A stretch of DNA of 9,640 nucleotides. Origin: CAYYBE01 sp964470345. Its GTDB lineage: Bacteria > Babelota > Babeliae > Babelales > Babelaceae. Location: the NCBI GenBank assembly GCA_964470345.1, contig CAYYBE010000019.1, positions 1-9,640 of the forward strand, read 5' to 3'. A program made the translations under genes and the position numbers. Positions 7,092-9,640 of this stretch are shown piece after piece; the first letter of the stretch is position 1, and each line of letters begins with the position of its first letter. The notes beneath the pieces were generated by a model. It was not told where the DNA came from and ran no database searches. It saw only the letters and a program-made list of their open reading frames with translations.

Positions 7092-7496
7092 ATGAAAAGA
7101 CTAAGTTTGTTATTCGTTGTTGCCGGCCTATTAGGTTCCGACCTTTCCGCGCATATGCGTCCAAAATGTTCTGAATGCGAAAAAGATAGCGACGGTCAAA
7201 CAGCACAAATTGTTGTGCAAAATGTTGCAGGCATTCTTATGGGTGCAATTACGGCTGTGTCCAACCCTAACAAGCCAAATCTTGTTGTACAGGGCATAGG
7301 GGGCGTTTTTGCGGGAATAGCAGGTATTGTGCAACAGACGATGAAAGATCTTGATCTTAAAAATGTTAATTCCGATGATGTTGCAAAAATTGTTATGGAA
7401 AAGCTGGTAGCTATGAAGGTCGAAAAACAGCTTGAGGATTGGATCAAAACACGTGCAGCGCAACAAAGTTTTGCTCGTTGTGCAGCGCGCAAGTAA
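7092..7496 (+). CDS. Small exported protein with duplicated Gly-rich hydrophobic segment
   Basis: I do not recognise this 134-residue protein. It has a signal peptide (MKRLSLLFVVAGLLGSDLSA, cleavage after about residue 20). The mature protein starts with a CxxC pair (CSEC, 26-29), which might bind a metal or form a disulfide. Residues 41-56 and 65-80 are two similar hydrophobic Gly/Ala segments (VVQNVAGILMGAITAV and VVQGIGGVFAGIAGIV), apparently a 24-residue duplication. The rest (82-134) is a charged, probably helical tail (DDVAKIVMEKLVAMKVEKQLEDW) ending in CAARK. AGGGAAGAG provides the ribosome binding site. It is the last gene of the rightward unit, ahead of a strong terminator. The paired segments echo the C-terminal region of the preceding protein, suggesting that the two may work together at a membrane. 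Function is unknown. Confidence 0.8.
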   Translation: MKRLSLLFVVAGLLGSDLSAHMRPKCSECEKDSDGQTAQIVVQNVAGILMGAITAVSNPNKPNLVVQGIGGVFAGIAGIVQQTMKDLDLKNVNSDDVAKIVMEKLVAMKVEKQLEDWIKTRAAQQSFARCAARK

Positions 7497-7515
7497 ATAT
7501 GGCGCACAGTTAAGA

Positions 7516-7561
7516 AAGCAATAAAAAAGGGTCCTGTTTCAAGGACCCTTTTTTATTGCTT
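7516..7561. terminator. Perfect 20-bp hairpin, bidirectional terminator
   Basis: AAGCAATAAAAAAGGGTCCT pairs perfectly over 20 bases with its reverse complement around the loop GTTTCA. The GC-rich core GGGTCCT/AGGACCC is flanked by six A on the left and six T on the right, so each strand has a stem followed by a U-tract. The hairpin lies 19 bases after the small-protein stop and 10 bases beyond the stop of the opposing porin gene. It therefore serves both as an intrinsic terminator. Confidence 0.95.
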
Positions 7562-7571
7562 AAAGATCTTT

Positions 7572-9518
7572 TTAGATTCGATATTCTACCCCAACATTAA
7601 GCATGAATGCAGGATCGTTGCCAAGAACAAGCGGACGTTCCCGTTGATCATCAACGCCAGTTCTGTCTTCGCTATCGAGGTAACTACTTTTACCTGGACG
7701 GCGTTCCAACCCCTTGAGGTCATCATAGAAAGAACCAGGTAAGAAGACGGCTCCCTTAAGGTACATCTTCAAATCATTGCAGAAGATGATGTCAGCAGAA
7801 AGGTTTGCTTCAGTCCCGAGCCAGTTGCGAACGCACCCGCCGTTAACAAGGCGTGGGTTGTTTCGGTTAAAGATACGTGGTGCATGGTCAGCCCAGTAAT
7901 TGATAATATTGGGATTGAGGTTCCAGCGGCCAAAGTTCATGTTAGCACTCCACCCAATGAAGATGAGATTGGTAAAGTGGCTTACTGATTCAGTAAATCT
8001 GTCTCGCACGCGTGGTGTGACTTGCGGTGTTGGGCTCGAAAGTAATCGTGGAATTCGAGAAGGCCCTGCCAAGAGGAATAAGCTTTTAACACGAGTTCCT
8101 GAGTAGAGCTCTTGGATTCCAATAAACCCGGTATAATCACTATCAACATTACTGTCATTTAAAAGATTAAGATCACGGTTTGGATTTTCGCCACCGGTTG
8201 CAATACCTGCACCAACGGACATTTTGAGCTGTTTGCAGAAATTATAAGAAAGATCGCCAACCGCCATAAAACCCTTGTAGAAGTTTTTGTACGGGTCATT
8301 AAAGCGTTCAGGGCCATTTTTGAGGTTGTTGCCAATTGGCTGGTCATTCATTGCTTGTGAACGAGCTGCTTTATCAATAAAAACTTGGTTTTTCTTCGTA
8401 TATAAAGCGTTTGTTCCCGCGTTACCTTCTGCGTTAGTAGCTATATAGAAAATATCGCTGTTAACCTCATAATAGGCGCCGTCGATTACTTTCTTCTCAA
8501 TAACATTACGATCCCAGCCGTAGACTGTTTGATGTCCAACGTTACGTGCACAATCAAAACCAACTTCAACATTTCCCATTGTAGCTTCGAGTGCAAGGCC
8601 ATAGGTACCCAAAATGCTTGATGCATCCCCAATAAATTCGATGCGCTGTTCCCGTTCGTTATCGCACATGGCATAGGGCTCAACTGTTACTTTATAGCAA
8701 GATTCATTTTGGATCGGAGTAATCTTCATGCGGGCAGCAAAGAGCCAGTTTATCTTACCGAAATTACGGTAAGGGTTATACAGATGCTCATATTTTTGTC
8801 CAAGAATTTTCATGGTAACCGAGTCAAATGTTGCAGAACGATTATTTAATACGGCTGCATACAGGTCATAGGTTGCCCAATCTGAGTTAATAAAAGCACC
8901 AGTTATCTTTGCTCCCGGTGCGTATTGGTCAACGGCATTGGGTGAGTAATACCCTAAAAGATCTGGATCAACAGCGTACGCATCTCCAAGAGCGATACCT
9001 CGACCGAGTTGGAAGGGGAAAAATCCTGCAGTAAACGTATGCTGGTTTTTGGGATCGGCACAAGCTAATGCTGCTTCAAGCCACATTTCTCGAATCCAGA
9101 GGATATGGCGATTGATGGTATGGTAGTGATTGCCAAAGACGGTATCAACATCTTTGATCGTATTACTGTCAGTTGATGCAATCGACTCGGGAGCGCCCCA
9201 AATACCCTTGTTTCGAATGGTTGTTTTAATCTTAAGAAGATCACAAGTACATTCTGGCATGTTGAGTGCATAATTTCCTGTGAAATCAAGCGTATGCTTT
9301 GCGGGGACAACTACTTTATCAAGACCACCATTTATGTCGTTGAGCAAAACGTTATTTTTGCCATAAAAACTTTCAATGACAAACTTTCCACCAAGCTCAA
9401 GGGTGCTATTGCCAGCTTGAAGACGAAATTTTTCTTTCTTAGCAGGTTTTTCTGCTAATAATTGTGGCGCACATGCCAAGACGAGTACAATGACGGAAAG
9501 GGACCGTTTCATGTTCAT
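7572..9518 (-). CDS. Outer-membrane beta-barrel (porin / alginate-export-like) protein
   Basis: This 648-residue protein has a signal peptide (MNMKRSLSVIVLVLACAPQLLA, cleavage near residue 22). Many amphipathic beta strands follow, with alternating hydrophobic residues, aromatic girdles and Asn/Asp/Gly-rich loops. Examples are STLELGGKFVIESFYG at 38-53, HTFTAGFFPFQLGRGIALGD at 160-179 and MKITPIQNESCYKVTVEPYA at 264-283. The final strand FMLNVGVEYRI ends the chain, as barrel proteins do, though with Ile rather than Phe last. The size and the GRGIALGDA stretch recall large substrate-specific channels such as the alginate-export family. That assignment is an impression, not a match, and the substrate is unknown. 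The mature protein has nine cysteines, which is unusual for a barrel. The first ATG is preferred over the second (two codons on) because AAGGA lies five bases upstream of it. The gene is monocistronic as far as can be seen. Confidence 0.85.
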   Translation of the reverse strand: MNMKRSLSVIVLVLACAPQLLAEKPAKKEKFRLQAGNSTLELGGKFVIESFYGKNNVLLNDINGGLDKVVVPAKHTLDFTGNYALNMPECTCDLLKIKTTIRNKGIWGAPESIASTDSNTIKDVDTVFGNHYHTINRHILWIREMWLEAALACADPKNQHTFTAGFFPFQLGRGIALGDAYAVDPDLLGYYSPNAVDQYAPGAKITGAFINSDWATYDLYAAVLNNRSATFDSVTMKILGQKYEHLYNPYRNFGKINWLFAARMKITPIQNESCYKVTVEPYAMCDNEREQRIEFIGDASSILGTYGLALEATMGNVEVGFDCARNVGHQTVYGWDRNVIEKKVIDGAYYEVNSDIFYIATNAEGNAGTNALYTKKNQVFIDKAARSQAMNDQPIGNNLKNGPERFNDPYKNFYKGFMAVGDLSYNFCKQLKMSVGAGIATGGENPNRDLNLLNDSNVDSDYTGFIGIQELYSGTRVKSLFLLAGPSRIPRLLSSPTPQVTPRVRDRFTESVSHFTNLIFIGWSANMNFGRWNLNPNIINYWADHAPRIFNRNNPRLVNGGCVRNWLGTEANLSADIIFCNDLKMYLKGAVFLPGSFYDDLKGLERRPGKSSYLDSEDRTGVDDQRERPLVLGNDPAFMLNVGVEYRI

Positions 9519-9562
9519 AATAATCCTTTGAACGATGGGACTGATAAACTAAGATATGCTTT

Positions 9563-9595
9563 ATTGTAAGGTAACTTTTTTGCATTGTTTGTCAA
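9563..9595 (-). promoter_or_regulatory. Promoter-like boxes upstream of the porin gene
   Basis: On the minus strand a perfect TTGACA (9590-9595) is followed by TACAAT (9563-9568), five of six matches to the -10 consensus. The spacer is 21 bases, longer than the usual 16-19. Either the spacing is tolerated or only one box is used. Transcription from TACAAT would start near 9556, giving a leader of about 38 bases. The gap between the porin start and the window edge holds no other clear feature apart from a possible divergent start codon. Confidence 0.4.
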
Positions 9596-9635
9596 TTTTT
9601 GTAACGACGTTGAATGGTCGGTTTAGAGGTTAATT

Positions 9636-9640
9636 ATGAA
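9636..9640 (+). CDS. Possible start of a divergent gene at the window edge
   Basis: ATG at 9636 is preceded by AGAGGT (9625-9630), a plausible ribosome binding site at five bases. Only ATGAA is visible, so nothing can be said about the product. If real, the gene diverges from the porin gene and shares its roughly 117-base upstream region. Confidence 0.35.

Noticed and set aside
7479..7493. CAAX-like prenylation end (CAARK) on the small exported protein
   Set aside because: The cysteine is fifth from the end, not fourth, and the residues do not fit the CaaX consensus.
7131..7507. Long open frames antisense to the small exported protein
   Set aside because: They overlap a gene with a signal peptide, ribosome binding site and internal repeat. 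Their translations are Cys/Phe/Ser-rich without domain features, as expected of shadow frames.
9465..9480. Possible lipobox (VLAC) in the leader of the barrel protein
   Set aside because: The hydrophobic core before the cysteine is short, and the rest of the protein is an integral beta-barrel. A signal peptidase I site near residue 22 fits better.
1..9640. Defence system, toxin-antitoxin pair, prophage, transposon or CRISPR array
   Set aside because: No transposase, integrase, nuclease, reverse transcriptase, toxin-antitoxin pair or regularly spaced repeats were found on either strand.

Overview
The window looks like part of a chromosome from a Gram-negative, host-associated or intracellular bacterium. 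It carries the end of a housekeeping sigma factor gene, a CBS-domain membrane protein and a large outer-membrane beta-barrel, plus a run of secreted proteins that I cannot assign to known families. Moderate-to-low G+C, Gln/Ala-rich exported orphans and a cysteine-containing barrel are compatible with Candidatus Dependentiae (TM6) or a similar endosymbiont lineage. That placement is inference only; nothing here proves the taxon. TAG, TAA and TGA all end genes, so the code looks standard.

Left part (1-1916): the 3' end of rpoD (regions 3 and 4) is followed after 27 bases by a complete CNNM/CorC-type membrane protein gene, probably in the same transcript. A hairpin between this gene and the convergent next gene probably terminates one or both.

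Middle part (1917-7496): five genes encode exported proteins. One points left (signal peptide, Ala/Gln-rich stretch, paired hydrophobic segments, helical tail). It diverges from four rightward genes: a beta-propeller-like protein with a C-terminal membrane anchor, a protein with a soluble N-terminal half and about four C-terminal membrane segments, a protein ending in a Gly/Ala-rich double hydrophobic segment, and a small protein with a duplicated Gly-rich hydrophobic segment. The last two are 35 bases apart and probably co-transcribed. The recurring design is signal peptide, soluble part, then membrane-inserting part. It suggests an envelope or host-interaction locus, but no biochemical function can be read from the sequence.

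Right part (7497-9640): a 20-bp perfect hairpin with A/T tracts on both sides acts as a bidirectional terminator between the small-protein gene and a leftward 648-residue outer-membrane porin-like gene. Upstream of the porin gene are promoter-like boxes, and at the very edge is the likely start of a divergent gene.

No tRNA, rRNA, CRISPR array, insertion sequence or defence system was seen. No intergenic stretch exceeds 300 bases. The best candidates for undescribed biology are the set of exported proteins with glycine-rich paired hydrophobic segments and the repeated cysteine motif in the barrel protein.
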